Below are positions 1 through 12,450 of a DNA stretch of 64,000 bases, in pieces. The position numbers and the translations under genes were made by a program. Source of the stretch: Canna indica (Eukaryota > Streptophyta > Magnoliopsida > Zingiberales > Cannaceae); contig CP136896.1 of NCBI GenBank assembly GCA_034359265.1, positions 68,893,501 through 68,957,500 of the forward strand, read 5' to 3'. The notes under the pieces were generated by a model that worked only from the letters and a program-made list of their open reading frames with translations, was not told the DNA's origin and did no database searches. Position 1 is the first letter of the stretch. Every line of letters starts with the position of its first letter.

Positions 1-24
1 ATTAGGAAGTGTGGAGTCCCAAAC

Positions 25-3000
25 CTTGCAGATGGTCTTGCAGGGTTCCTTGAGACATATACTCAAAGACAACTGCCTGGTACTCCATATCCTTGCAGTA
101 ACCAACCATAGAAACTAGATTCCGATGATGAACCCTTGTTAAGTGTTGTGCCTGAAAATGAGAAATAAAGAATCAGGAATCTGTTCCAAGTTCAAGAACA
201 AGACCAGCATCTGAAGAACAAATTCGGAAGAGAAGCAAAAAAGACACTAGTGAATGTTCTTTTTTTATTCAAGCAATCATGCAAATAACATAAATATTCA
301 AGAATGTAAATTGGCAACTATATAAGAACCAATTCTGGTTTTGGCACATGGACTAATCTCCAACAAACATGCTTGGTTGCTTTGTTTTTCTTGCTCAAAA
401 CTGAAAAGCACATTAAATCATCCAAACTCTCCTTAGTGGGTGAATATTTCACTAAGTTCCAGTTCTAAAATCACGGCTCATGTACAACCATCTAGAATAT
501 CAAAGACCTAGTAGCATAAAATCAATTACCTCAGAAAGAAATTCTTTAGACCCTTGAGATGATGACTGGGATCGCATCTTGACTGCAACTTGAGTACCAC
601 CATCCAAATAACCATGGTACACAGTCCCAAATCCTCCTTTACCTAGGACCCTCTGAAAGTTGTTAGTTATACTCTTCAACTGCATGTATGTGAATTGGCG
701 GTTCTCAAGTTGAATTGAATCATAGTGATGCTCAATTATTTGCATGGAACCATCTTCATAATGTGGCTTTGCAGAAATACCTCTTCTCCAGCCTTTCAAG
801 TTAAGCATGATAGCATCAAAGATAGGTAATAGATAATGGATCAAATGGATAGTATTTGACAATGATATATGAGCTAAACTACCTGTGGCAAGATATTTTC
901 TTTAGAAAAGATTACCTTGTGGCTTTCTCATCCTCCAAAGTACCAACATCACCAAAAGCAGTACTATAACAGAAACTATACAAAGAATCACAATGACAGG
1001 TGTTGCTATCTTCTTTTTTGTTGATGTTGATTTTACCATGCAGGAAGTCCCATTAGTGCAGAGATCTGGATTCCCTTCAATCCTAGAATTACATTAAAAA
1101 ATTTGAATGAATCTATAAACGATTTTCAGGGGGTGAGAACAGAATTACATTGTTAATCTTCATTTTTCTTGAAAAAGAAAAAGCTTTTCGGAACATATGT
1201 AGTTATTATACAACTATAACAAAAAGGGAAAAAAAAAGTGATAAAATAATCCAAGAAGGATTTACTGAAAAAGTTTGGCTTTTCACTATTCTTCCTCGAA
1301 CACATTTTTTCAAACTTGAAAGCACACTTTTATGTAAGCTTTACTTCATTGTACTGCATCATAAACCAAACATATAATTTAAATGGACATCATATATGTT
1401 ATCACAAAGTTGATGACCATATGTAGTGACTTTATTAAACATACACAAATGTGCAGGAAAAACAAAAATCTGGCAAACTTCCAAGCATAGAAGTATGTAG
1501 CTTCTAAGTGACCATGTTACCTAAACTTAAATTCAGACTTGATCATCTGAGGTCTTAGTTGATATAATGATCCCAAGCTTAAGTGTAACGGACTAACGGT
1601 AAAGTTATCCACTTGTGACCTGGAGGTCATTGGTTTGAGCTATGGAAGCAACCACTCTGCAGATAAGCAAGGGAAGACTGCGTACATCAACCCTCCCCAT
1701 AGCCCACAAAAGTGGGATTGTTTCGTGCACATTGTCACCCTCTTTAATGATCCCAAGCTTGATCTCATATAACAAAGTAATTTCGCAGAAACCCGAATCA
1801 GTTAACCTAGTTTATAGACCAAAACCATAAATCCTTACAGTTTTGAAACACTACAACTGGTTGGATTGGTTTAATAGTTAGAAACAGTACAAACCTCAAT
1901 GTAAGAGAACCACTTTGATTCTTTTCTAGGAGAGCATAAGGAATAGGTCCACTTAATTGGTTGCTCGTCAAATTACTGCAAAATACAAACAAAATTGTCA
2001 AGCTTGATATTATATATATATATATATTGTAAAATATAATAACTTAATGAAAAACTTACAGGAACTCAAGGGAAGGTAGTTCTGCTAAAACAGGTGGTAT
2101 TGGACCTGTCAAGTTGTTGTAGGACAAATCCCTGAAAATTGTTAACAAACTACTTTTAACTTCTCAAGTTATCATAAAAATTATATAGGTCATATGGGGA
2201 AAACATGTACCCAAATCAAAGCAAGGAAACAAGAGAGTTAACTTGGTGAACTGTGCTAGGCATGATACCAAGTTGAGGAGAACAGTAACAGAGTCCCTAA
2301 ATTAATATAATGTGTTCTCTGAGACTTCAATTCAAAATACTCACAATGCTCAGAATTGCTCTTATTATAGTGCAAACTACATTGAACAGAAAGAAATAAC
2401 TGATTCTTTTTCTCATGATTCCGCCAAGGAAATCCTGTTGTTGGGAAGATAAATTTATTATGTTAGTTTGAAGCAGGTGACTTACAAGTACTTGAGCGCT
2501 TTGAGCTTGCCAAAGGAAACATCTATTGTCCCATTCAGTCCAATGGAGGACAAGTCTCTGCACGTGCACAATACATAAGCCTATGAGAAATTTCCTTGTG
2601 GATGTTTAATACGTAAAATGGGTCATGTTTCAAGATTATACTTTAGCTTTTTGGAAACTTACAAATATGTAATCCTTAGAGCATCATTGTAGCTACAATC
2701 CAAGCCATCCCATGTATACTCTTTTGGAGCACATGGATCACCCACCCAATTTTTGTCCACCTTATACAGTTGTTTGACTGCCCTGATGGCATCAACTGGT
2801 ATAATGAAAAGAGAACATCAACCTCATAATCAACACAGAATGAACAGGAGATAAGATGGCAAAAGTTCATATAGCAAAGAAAGTACAGTATTTATAGGCA
2901 GAACGTGCTAACCAAATATAGCTAAATAAGCATTAATGCTGTATTCAAAAGCCAAGCTAGAGAAGGTCCTGTGCAGATTTGTGCATGGTTTCTGAATTTT

Positions 3001-5567
3001 CAATCAGGTAAAACTCATTGTTTTCATATAAAAGCTAACCAGCATATTGCAATGTATTAGGTACCTTTTTCTTTAGGAAAAGAAATATGCTTTTTTTGTG
3101 TCTTAGGTATCGTTTTGTTGAAACAAAATAAGAAGACAGATGGACCATCACAGAAGTCAACTATAACGAATTAGTTGATTGAGATATCTAATGAAAAGCC
3201 TTTAGTCATTCTATGATCTTCTGTTTACCTTAAAAGAAACTAAGAATACTATTAACAAAGTGTATCATTTCTTCAAAAACAAGATGACTGGTTACTGAAA
3301 GAATTATTCAATTGAAATAACTAGACAAAGAGGTATCATTCCATCTTTTATCTTGATACAGAAATAAAAGTAAAGACATAAAAAAGAAGGAAAAGGGGAA
3401 GGGGGATCCGAAAAGTAGCAAGAGAAGATTAATAATAGTATTTAGAAGATCAGGACGCAGAAAGAAAAAGGAGGAATGCAAAAAATTTCAGTAATGACAC
3501 TAGACGTCTAGAAATTACTCAGAATAAGTTGAAAATAGTTTTGAGACGAAAATGAATGATTGACACTAGAAAATTATTACTAAATCTTTATACTAAAGTT
3601 CCAATTTTTTTTGCCAGATCCATAATCTAATGAATTTGTTGGTGCATAAAGATAATGCTGCAATCTTCCATACTTGAAGCTGATAAGAGAAAGAAACTGT
3701 AGATTGACCTATGAACACAACACTGGAGACAAAATAGCTGGAAAATTTGCTACCAAGTCAAGGAGGCTAGCAAAAGACTGAATGTTGTTATGTATAAGCC
3801 TGATTTCCGAATGTTTAAGCACATTCACAAACTTCTGAATATCCAAATCCCCGTTTTATATTAAACATTAAACAAATGCCACATTTATCTATGTTTTCAG
3901 TTTCGAATATGTATCACAGAACAAAAGTCACAATGTTGCTTTTTTTCATGATAGAAAGGGGGCCTTCACCTATGATAATACTCACATCAGCATTTGAGAT
4001 TACGTGCCATAAAAAAATGTACCGAGTATAATTGACTCGAATATATAACAAAAAGAGATACATCCGGAAAGAACAAATAAATAATAAGGATAGGCCTCAG
4101 AGGAACTAAACAAACTAAAACCTAATTATGCAATATTCTAGCAATCGATTTATGTTCTAAGAAAGCAGCAAGAAGTCAAAATCATTAAAGAGGAACTGTA
4201 GACGCATACCGTCTGCGCTATCCGTGGCGTCCCCAGTAAGTTGCAAGACGGAATAGACCTCGAGCGCATTTATGATGGGCGGAAGAGTCGAAGAGGCCGT
4301 CGCATTGAGCAAGAACTCATACCGATCGGGGAACAACGGTCTGAGGGTGTACCGGGCGGATGCCAAGAGGTACGACAGGGACATAGAGTCGCTGACGAGG
4401 TTTTCATTGAGGTAGATGCTGAACTCTCTAGATTGGCCTGAGGCGAGGGATTGGATCTCGGCGAAGTGCAGGAAGATGTAGTATTGGGGGCGAACACTCA
4501 CGCCGTCGGGAAACGACCACATAAATCGCAGCTCGGTGGAGTTGACGGGGGCGACTGCCGTCTGGAGGACGGCGGAGGGCACCTCGAACAAGTCGCTGGC
4601 TTGGATCTGGACAAGGGAGGTGGTGTTTACCTCGGTCCATGAGCTATAGCTGAAGGGATACCAAAGTCGATCGTAAGGGTCGGCGGGAGACCTGCTTATA
4701 TAGTTCGATCACAAGCTCGTCAGTTATTAGTAAAATCGCTTAAATTTTGATTTTTATATTTATTTCTATTTTATTTTAGTCCTATATATTAATTTATTTT
4801 GCAATTATTAATGATAATATTTATAGTTCGTACCTAATTATATTGTTCCCATTGGGTCCAAAATTGACCCTGATGTAATTAACCAACGCCACCGATGCGG
4901 TCGCATTCGGATACATGTACGATTTGAGTGACCTCAACTCCAACGACGATATAAACGGAGTCCCCAATCCTTTATTCACGAGGCAAACCCACGTGATCTG
5001 GTCGGACGCAACTGCGATCGCTTCGTGGTTGTATGCGGTACTTGCGCTCGAGATGTTCAGGGACTCCCAGAGATTGACGCCCAGGTAGAGATCGAAACGT
5101 ATGGGGTTGGTATCACTGATATTACTTCGGCCGTCGTAGTTGCCGTGGAGAAACGATGCCCTAATGAGATACCTTTGGTTCTTTTGCACGGGCAAGGCGT
5201 AGCAGTTTCTTCTTCCCTGTGGAAAGCTTCTTAGGGTTTTGTCTTGCGTGGAGATTGTGGAGTCCGAGTTGATCAAGCTTGAGGAAATGTTGTGGTTTGT
5301 TCCTGCGACGATGTAGTCGGAGTCGGAGCTGTATTCGATGGTGGTCTTGGCGTCGGTGTAGTTTTCGCCGGATGCGATGCCACAGTCGATGCTTGTGAAC
5401 TCTGCAAATTATATAAAATATATTTAGAGCCATTAATGAAGCTTGAATTGTGGTTAATTTTGTGCATATGACATACCTCCATGGTTGTGATCGCCGTGGA
5501 CTCCGATGACTGTCACAAGCGCGACCTGCAACAAGAACAGAAAGAAGCTGGCTCCCGTGGTGGCCAT
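25..5567 (-). CDS. LRR receptor-like kinase, subfamily I (gene 1), 3' end beyond window
   Basis: Malectin-like LRR receptor kinase, expected to be a plasma-membrane receptor. Exons (minus strand): 5477-5567, 4834-5401, 4210-4691, 2663-2795, 2486-2557, 2060-2131, 1895-1975, 916-1082, 530-792, 25-151. All junctions are GT-AG and phases agree. The start at 5567 gives a signal peptide ([20 protein letters not shown]...). Exons 2-3 encode the malectin-like region with the family motifs [17 protein letters not shown] and the DPYDRLW type. Exon 4 carries the NWVGDPC...WDGL linker; exons 5-7 (72, 72, 81 bp) are LRRs; exon 8 has a Lys-rich juxtamembrane stretch and a single hydrophobic span. Exon 9 has the P-loop GKGGFGTV and the VAVK lysine; exon 10 carries [12 protein letters not shown]. 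The HRD, DFG and C-lobe exons lie left of base 1. Intron 3 (1.4 kb) is the largest, and the intron between exons 7 and 8 holds a SINE. Closest in the window to gene 3. No disabling change seen in the visible exons. Confidence 0.9.
1581..1745 (+). mobile_element. Au-like tRNA-derived SINE
   Basis: A 165-bp insertion flanked by a perfect 15-bp target duplication, AATGATCCCAAGCTT (1566-1580 and 1746-1760). Its body resembles the plant Au SINE: a tRNA-like head with CTTGTGACCTGGAGGTCA and a B-box-like GGTTTGAGCT, then GACTGCGTACATCAACCCTC and a short T-rich end. It lies in an intron of gene 1, antisense to that gene. The family assignment is from remembered consensus; the target duplication is read directly. 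Confidence 0.8.
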
Positions 5568-7690
5568 GGATGCATGCATGCGCAGGCGCCCCTTGTTCTT
5601 CTTCTACTTGGATGATGATATGGAGAGAGTTGGTGATGATGCTTACTTAATGAGGAAATTAGAGATGCATGGAAGCTTCATGTTAGTTATTATATGGATT
5701 ATATATTTATATAATATGGTTGCCCCAAGTCATGTAAATTAGACTGCAATATGGAGCACGTGCTGATCGATTAATTTCTTCTTATTGAAGGACAATCAAG
5801 GACAAACGAGCCAACGAGGAATGGTTCAAGTGGCTGCTGCTTGCTTTGATGCTTTCCATTGTTTTGGAAACCGGATTCAATCGACCTTAGTTTTGTCTAA
5901 TTTAATATTAAAATGAGTTTAATTAAATTCGATGAATAATTTAATATCGGATCATTAGTGAAGACGTGAAGTTGTTGCATTGTTAGTTATATATATATAT
6001 ATATTAAAGCGCTATGGGAAGTAGGAAGAGGTTCATTTTAAGGTTCTGCAGTCCAAAAAAAATGAAACGTTTGAACATGTCTTTTAGAGTTATTGGGTCA
6101 AATTTTCTGGGCATTTGACGAAACGAAGGTGAGGAAGGTGTTTCCTGTTAATTTATTATTTGAATGGAAATTAAAAAAAAACGTTTGTCTTTTTGTCATT
6201 GGCTGTTGCATTGCGAGAGTTAAGATATTTTTCATGATCTCAATAAAACTCTAATACAAGAGAAAAATCCAGTGATCACAAATTGAATATTGTGAAGCCA
6301 CGCGCACAAGTTTTATCAGTCTTCCTCCAAATTAATATATACTTATTCATCCAAATCACAATGCTTGATTGACTTTACTCGTTCAAGGTCAACGGTTGGT
6401 GCGTTTATATATAAAAATCCTTGAAGACGAGCAAATTGCTGGTTTATATGATTATATCCATATTCAAATTCAATTTATAGCACCTAGCTAAAATTGACTC
6501 CTCGTTTGTAATTTTCTATCTATAGTGCATGGCATGACATTTTTAATACCTCGGTCCACCGGATTCACATATGACAAGTCGGATCCGACAACCCATCAAA
6601 TCAGATGGGCACTTCCATTGTTGAGCAAAATTTGCGAGTAAATTAGACTAATAAATTATTTCGTTGAGCAAATTGAAACTTTGATGAGATCATCATGTGT
6701 TGCAGCCACTAATTAAGAACAAATTGCTGAACATGTGCAAAATCAAAGTCAGACTAAAAAAATTAAATTTCATCTTTGAATGGTTGAATAAAGATATCAG
6801 GAAATTCTAGTATTCGAATTTTGGATTCAAAATTTTAAATTCGGATTCCCCTATTATTCTTGACCAAAGACTCTAACATTAATATATATATATATAATTT
6901 AGATTTATAAAATATTTTTTACGATAAATAAAAAAAATTAAAAAATATATATATTTTTAAATTCTCTAACGTATTTTTGTACCAAGTCTGTAAAATTAAA
7001 TTTAAATTAAAAATTATGAAATATTTTGATGTAAAATATTTTTTGGGATCATAATACCTCTTTTGTTTCATTAAAAACATATTTCATGAATTATGTGATA
7101 TAAAAGATGTGCTAGTCTATCAAAATATATATTTTGGAGAAAAAATATTTCACTATTCTTAATTAAAAATTAGTTTTATAGAATTTGAACAAAAGTTACT
7201 AATGAGTTAGAGACTTTTGTTTATAATAATTTAATAATTGTAAAATAAAAATATTTAATTCATAAAATATATGTGATATAAAAGATGTGATAGAGTCTAT
7301 AAAAAATATTTTGGACAAAAAAATATTTTATTATTTTAAATTTAAATTTAAATTTGTAAATTTTGGATAAAAATTTCTAATGCATTAGAGACATTTGCCC
7401 AAAGTCTATAATAACTTTATAGTTAAAAAATAATTAATAAAATATTTCATAATTTTTAATTTTAATTTAGTTTTATAGGCTTTGTGAGAAAGTCTCAATG
7501 CATTAGAGAGTTTCAAAATATATTTTTTAGAATCTAATATCTTATTTTTTATTACAAAAAATATTTCATAAATTAAAATTATTTTAAATTTTTTTTTTAT
7601 TTTAATTTTTGACCAAAGTCTCTAATTGATTAGAGACTTGGCCCAGTGATAAAATAGGTATCCAAAGTGTTAGGTTCTGAATCCAAAGCA
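5568..7690. other. Gene 1 upstream region, AT-rich, no gene seen
   Basis: No ORF with recognisable coding content. The region should contain the gene 1 promoter. W-box cores occur around 6370-6395 (a TTGACT and a GGTCAA on opposite strands), about 0.8 kb upstream of the gene 1 start. An (AT)n run lies near 5986-6003. From about 6880 the sequence turns into degenerate AT-rich repeats listed separately. Confidence 0.6.
6880..7640. repeat. Degenerate AT-rich repeats around CTCTAATGCATTAGAG
   Basis: About five to six diverged copies of a unit containing AAAATATTTCATAAATT followed by a palindromic core of the type TCTAATGCATTAGAGAC (for example near 7185, 7370, 7480 and 7620). Spacing is irregular, about 110-170 bp. 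No coding potential. It could be a decayed transposon array or an old satellite-like expansion. Confidence 0.5.
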
Positions 7691-8502
7691 GGGCATGTTT
7701 GGTTAGCGAAATCAAGTCTATTTTCATGGTTTCGATTTCACTGAAACCAAATTTGCTTACGAAAACGTATTTGGTTTAGCGTTTTCATGAAACTGAATCG
7801 AAACCAGAATGAAAACGAAACCAATTTTCTTAATAAAAATGAAAATATCATAATATTATTTTCTGTGGTTTCAAGACTGTCGATTTCGTTATCAAAATGT
7901 AGTGGCAACTTTGTAATTATAAATATTTTTTTATAAAATTAATTAATTTAAAAATAAATCAAACTATATCTAATTTTTAAAAATAAAAATAAAAATAATC
8001 ATTTTCAACTCAAACTATTATCTTAAATTTAAAAATTAATTAAATTAATTTATATATAATTGAGTCAAACCCAAATTTTAAATAACTCAATTTTCTTAAA
8101 GTTGATCTATTTATAATTTAATCAAAACTAATTTTAGACTAGACTTATTTTTTTTTGAAAATTTGTAATAACTATTAATTAATTTTTATATCTAATTGAA
8201 AAAAAAATCTTGAATTGCCAGTAACTTAATTAATTAAATCATATAAATATTTTATAACTATATTAGCAAATATTTAATTTTGTAAACAAACTAAATATTT
8301 AATTACTACTAAAAATGTTCAAGAAAAGTTAATATTATTTTTTATAATCAAATAAATATTCACTGATTTCAACTGACTAAAGCCGATATTGTTTTTCTTA
8401 ACCAATCGTGTTTTCATAAAACTGAAAACTAAAAACCAAAACTAAGTTTTTAGTTTCACTGAAATCAAACCAGAAAATAATTTTCGCTAACCAAACAACA
8501 TC
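7691..8502. mobile_element. Non-autonomous TIR transposon (MITE-like)
   Basis: The ends are inverted copies: left GGGCATGTTTGGTTAGCGAA and right TTTCGCTAACCAAACAACATC, reading outward. Just inside both ends there are further matching stretches (CACTGAAA, AAAC-rich). The interior is AT-rich without ORFs. The TIR with the GTTTGGTT start resembles common plant MITE ends. I found no matching target duplication directly at these boundaries, so the exact ends are uncertain. Confidence 0.55.
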
Positions 8503-8705
8503 TTAAGTTCTGAATTTGAAAATTTTAACGCTCAAAAACAGGATATAGAATTTCCCTTGACACGTGATAAATTCAAGAGAGCCTACTTTACGGGTGCTTT
8601 GTACTCATTGAGATGTCTGTAGCCAAAGACGATGGGAGTAAAAAGTACTAAGGTTTTTAATCCAAGCTAGATAAACTCAAGACTTTTACCAAGTCTATTT
8701 GAAAA

Positions 8706-8848
8706 TATAGATAAGGGTCATATTTGCCCATAAAATATTAAAAAATGTACAAATTTGCCTTTAAACTTTCTTTTTTTCAAAAATGCCCTCGCCGTTCAAA
8801 TTTTTGGCCAAAAATATTACTGATTGTAACGGTTTGACAAGTCAGCAA
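8706..8848. mobile_element. Left arm of palindromic non-autonomous element, split by copia-1
   Basis: Starts GATAAGGGTCATATTTGCCC and contains a unit (TACAAATTTG...AAACTTT...AAAAATGCCCTCG) that reappears twice in direct orientation at 17707-17900 and three times inverted at about 18229-18595. The copia-1 target duplication AGCAA (8844-8848) ends this arm. Together with 17684-18597 it makes an element of roughly 1 kb with long inverted ends. Confidence 0.65.
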
Positions 8849-10220
8849 TGTTGACTGAAATCCGACACTAGAAGTGGGGGATTGAATAGTGTCTATCCCT
8901 TGAGTCTGTTTTATCAATTTTCTTTTTGCTTAGTTTCAACTTCAAGTGAATGCAAATGTAACTTAGCAATGTGTGTTATCAATTATCAAGAACAATAATG
9001 AGCAAACATTCAAAACGATGCAAACACAATGAAATATAGTGGTTCGGCCAACCGCCTACTCCACTACCTTGGCTTATCACCAAGGATTTCTAGCCAACTA
9101 CTTTAAAGAACTTGTATTTCCCTTTGAATACAACTGAGGACACAATTCTCACCTCTTTGAGAATTTCTCAAACTTATTCACCTAAGTAAAACACAAATCT
9201 ACAAAGTCTACCCTAAGTGTTTCTCTAGCACACCTAGCAAGCTATTACAGAAGAAAATAAGTTTAAAAACAACTTCAAATACAATGAAAAAGAGCTAGAA
9301 ATTTGAGAGAAGAACCAATGCACTTTTTCCAAGCCTTCGAGCCTTCAACTTGCTAGGGGATGAGCTTGAATCGTAGCAGAGTTGAGGAAAAGTGGGCGCT
9401 TTAAGAAGAACGTTGACGGAAGTGCAGGGCGTGCAGCAATCGATCTCTTTGAATGCTTAAATCACTTCTTAAATGCTCAATAATATTTCTAAGAGTTCTT
9501 AAAAGAGTTAGGTGAGGGGTATTTATAACCCCTCAGCCGAACGGGCTGTTCAATGGGCGAAAAACTAGTCGTTACAGTCATTCAGTCGCTTACCGATTGA
9601 TCGTCGATCGATCGACTGATCGACCGCCTGCGATCGCTACCCTTTCTGTGCTTTACTCGCACCGTCCGATCTACCGATGGGTCGACCGAATGGATCACGA
9701 CTTCATCGATCCGCAATCCGGTCGACCGATCGGTTGACCAATGCACATTCTGCCAATTTTTGGCATTGGTCGATCGACCGACCGATCGACCGACGTAGCC
9801 TTGAGCCGACTTCTTCACCATCTTCGGTCGATCGACTGGCTACTACCATTTTGCGGCATCATTCGGTCGACCGACAAGGCTACTGCCAATATTCTGCCTG
9901 AGGCTGAATTTTTTCTTATATTCGTTACATGCTTTTTCATAGGTTTAGTTATCAAGTTCTAACTTGGATAACTTTACAATTAGGCTTGGGATGGGTCCTA
10001 GGGGTATATTACAAGATATCTACCTAATCGATGCCCAATACATTTTCTTTGACGAACTTTTCTTTCATTTCGGCGATCTCTTTTTCCTTCGTTTTTCCGA
10101 ACGAAGTTCGCATGCTTATCGCAACCTCAACCTGAACTCAAAACTTCACACATAGATTAAATACATGTTTGTTATCATCAAAATGAAGATCGAAGCTTAA
10201 GAGAAACCCTTAAGCCAACA
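8849..10220 (-). repeat. copia-1 3' LTR
   Basis: Starts TGTTGACTGAAATCC and ends TTAAGCCAACA on the plus strand; homologous to 16307-17683. It contains a cluster of GGTCGACCGA-type motifs at 9590-9880. The adjacent polypurine tract (minus strand) shows this is the 3' LTR. Confidence 0.9.
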
Positions 10221-10772
10221 ATCTCCCCCTTTTTGATGATGACAAACATAACAAGGAATTTTGAAGAAACATATGCATATTCTTTGAGTTTGAGTTAAGG
10301 CATACAAGATATATAACTCAATATATATATACCAATACTTATAACTCAACTTGTGCTCCCCCTATCAATGTACATGTCATTTTTATAACTTCCCCTAACT
10401 ATATGCATCATAAAAACAAGTGTGGCGTTACTTTTTCTCCCCCTTTTGACATCTATAAAAACGGGTAAGAATTAAGATGCAATTAATGAGTGTTTTCATG
10501 AAAACCAAGAAAGCCACAAAATCAAGTATCATCTACCATTATAAGTACTTCCTATTAATGTAAGCTTATAGAAGACAAACATCAATAAGTCGCAAAGCCC
10601 CACTACAGAGCAATACATAAGTGTGATGACACTTTATAGAATGCAAATTTTTGAAATCATATATGGTTTGAAAAAGAACATCTTAACCACTAGGAAAAAC
10701 ACAAATTCCTAATTGCATCCTTAGGTTTGTAAATCTTTCTTCAACCAAGGGTTTTGTAAATATATCGGCAAG

Positions 10773-11144
10773 TTATTTGTCGATGGATACAAATTCTACC
10801 AATATATTTCCCTTAGTCATATTATCTCTAAGAAAATGGTGTCTTAGATCTATATGCTTAGTCCTAGAGTGTAAAATAAGATTCTTTGTTAAATTTATTG
10901 CACTAGTATTGTCACAATGAATAGGTATGCAAGAATACTTAAGTCCATAATCTAAAAGAGTTTGTTTCATCCATAGGACTTGTGTACAACAACTAGCCGC
11001 AGCGGTGTATTCCGCTTCGGTAGTTGAAAGTACAACTGAGTTTTGTTTCTTTGAGAACCAAGAAACAAGACTCGCTCCTAAGAATTGACAACACCCACTA
11101 ATATATTTTTTATCTACTTTACACCCGATAAAATTCGCGTCCAA
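10773..11144 (-). pseudogene. copia-1 RNase H domain fragment
   Basis: The 123-residue frame shows the copia RNase H signature: SLVSWFSKKQNSVVLSTTEA followed by EY, IHCDNTSAINL and RTKHIDLRHHFLRD. It would remove the RNA strand of the replication intermediate. It is the last domain of the polyprotein, about 550 bp from the 3' LTR. It is fragmented relative to the upstream RT frame, so it is not functional. Confidence 0.85.
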
Positions 11145-11342
11145 AAAATCGATTAAATCAAAAGATGTATGACATGGATACTATAATCCTAAGTCAACCG
11201 TGCCCTTTAAATATCTCAATATGCGTTTGACTGCACTTAAATGAGACATTCTAAGGCAAGATTTAAACCTAGCACATGCACAAACACTAAACATGATATC
11301 AGGTCTACTTGCGGTTAAGTAAAGAAGACTACCAATCATACC

Positions 11343-12205
11343 TCAATATCGTTTTTCATCGACTTTGACACCATCTTCATCTTTGTCAAGCTTGATAGAT
11401 GTGCTCATTGGTGTAGAAGCTATCTTGGCTTCATTCATCCCAAACCTTTTGATGAGCTTCTTTGTGTACTTGGCTTGATTGATGAAGATGCCTTTGTTGG
11501 TTTGCTTGATTTGGAGACCAAGCATGAAGGAGAGCTCTCCTATCATGCTCATCTCAAACTTATTTTGCATACACTTAACAAACCACTTACAAAGAGTTTC
11601 ATTAGTAGCACAAAAAATTATGTCATCAACATAAATTTGAACTAATAAAATAACATTTTCATGATGTTTAATAAAAAGTGAAACATCGGCTTTTCCAACG
11701 TTAAAACCTTGTTCAATTAAAAAATTTGAAAGCCTTTCATACCAAGCCCTAGGGGCTTATTTTAAACCATATAATGTCGTTTTAAGTTTGAAAACATGGT
11801 TTGGAAACTCAAAACTTTCAAATTCGGGGGGTTGTTCAACATATACTTCTTCATTAATGAAATCATTTAAAAACACACTTTTAACATTCATTTGGAAAAA
11901 TTTAAAATTTTTAAAGCTAACATATGCCAAAAGCATTCTAATTGCTTCTAATTTAGCTATGGGAGCATAAGTTTCATTATAATATATCTCTTCTTGTTGA
12001 TTGTGTCCTTTGCCACTAACCTAGCTTTGTTTCTAATGACTAATCTTCCTTCATCTAACTTATTTCTAAATACCCATTTAGTCCCAATTATAGATTGTTC
12101 GCTAGGTCTATGTACTAAGTCTCATACATCATTTCTTGCAAATTGATTGAGTTCCTCTTGCATAGCTAGTACTCAAAACTCATCTTCTATTGCTTCCTTA
12201 ATGTT
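11343..12205 (-). pseudogene. copia-1 reverse transcriptase fragments
   Basis: Translation on the minus strand from about 12205 gives AMQEELNQF, IIGTKWVFRNKLDEG and RNKARLVAK-type RT motifs, then at 11343-11570 QNKFEMSMIGELSFMLGLQI, typical of the copia RT C-terminus. Several Trp positions read TGA or TAG, for example in the stretch before AMQEELNQF, a pattern expected from C-to-T decay of methylated DNA. The RT start is separated from the preceding linker by the nested insertion at 12211-12997. Confidence 0.82.
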
Positions 12206-12210
12206 CTTAG

Positions 12211-12390
12211 TGTTGGCGTGTAGGCCTGGCGGGCCGAGTCATCAATCGCCTCATGGCGTGTAGGCCTGGCGGACTGAGTCACACTCGAATGCCGAGGGCG
12301 CTCGGGCCCTATACGGTATAAGATGAAGGTGCGCCCTTCCCTTTCACCAATTGGTTTGCGGGTCGTTGGTTAGCACCAGATTCTGGGAGC
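12211..12390 (+). repeat. Miniature element LTR, left copy (180 bp)
   Basis: Exactly 180 bp and nearly identical to 12451-12630; differences seen include CTCATGG/CTCGTGG, GACTGAG/GCCGAG, ATACGG/ATATGG and CACCAG/CGTCGG. It is followed at once by a tRNA primer-binding site. Confidence 0.8.
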
Positions 12391-12450
12391 TGGTATCAGA
12401 GCCTGGGTCTCGGGTTCGAGTCTCGGCTGGCGATTGCTGACGGGGGAGAT
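12391..12450 (+). other. Miniature element core: PBS to polypurine tract in 60 bp
   Basis: Begins TGGTATCAGAGCC, complementary to the 3' end of initiator-Met tRNA, continues through GGGTTCGAGTCTC (B-box-like) and ends CGGGGGAGAT, a polypurine tract, immediately before the right repeat. These are the only cis signals an LTR retrotransposon needs, so this is TRIM-like. Confidence 0.75.

Noticed and set aside
4241..4642. Several overlapping ORFs in the GC-rich malectin exon of gene 1
   Set aside because: Only the minus-strand frame carrying the malectin-like motifs is supported; the others are antisense or off-frame shadows.
12391..12430. Possible tRNA gene or SINE head (GGGTTCGAGTC box)
   Set aside because: No cloverleaf can be formed with the neighbouring bases; the position right after the 180-bp repeat and the TGGTATCAGAGCC match identify a primer-binding site.
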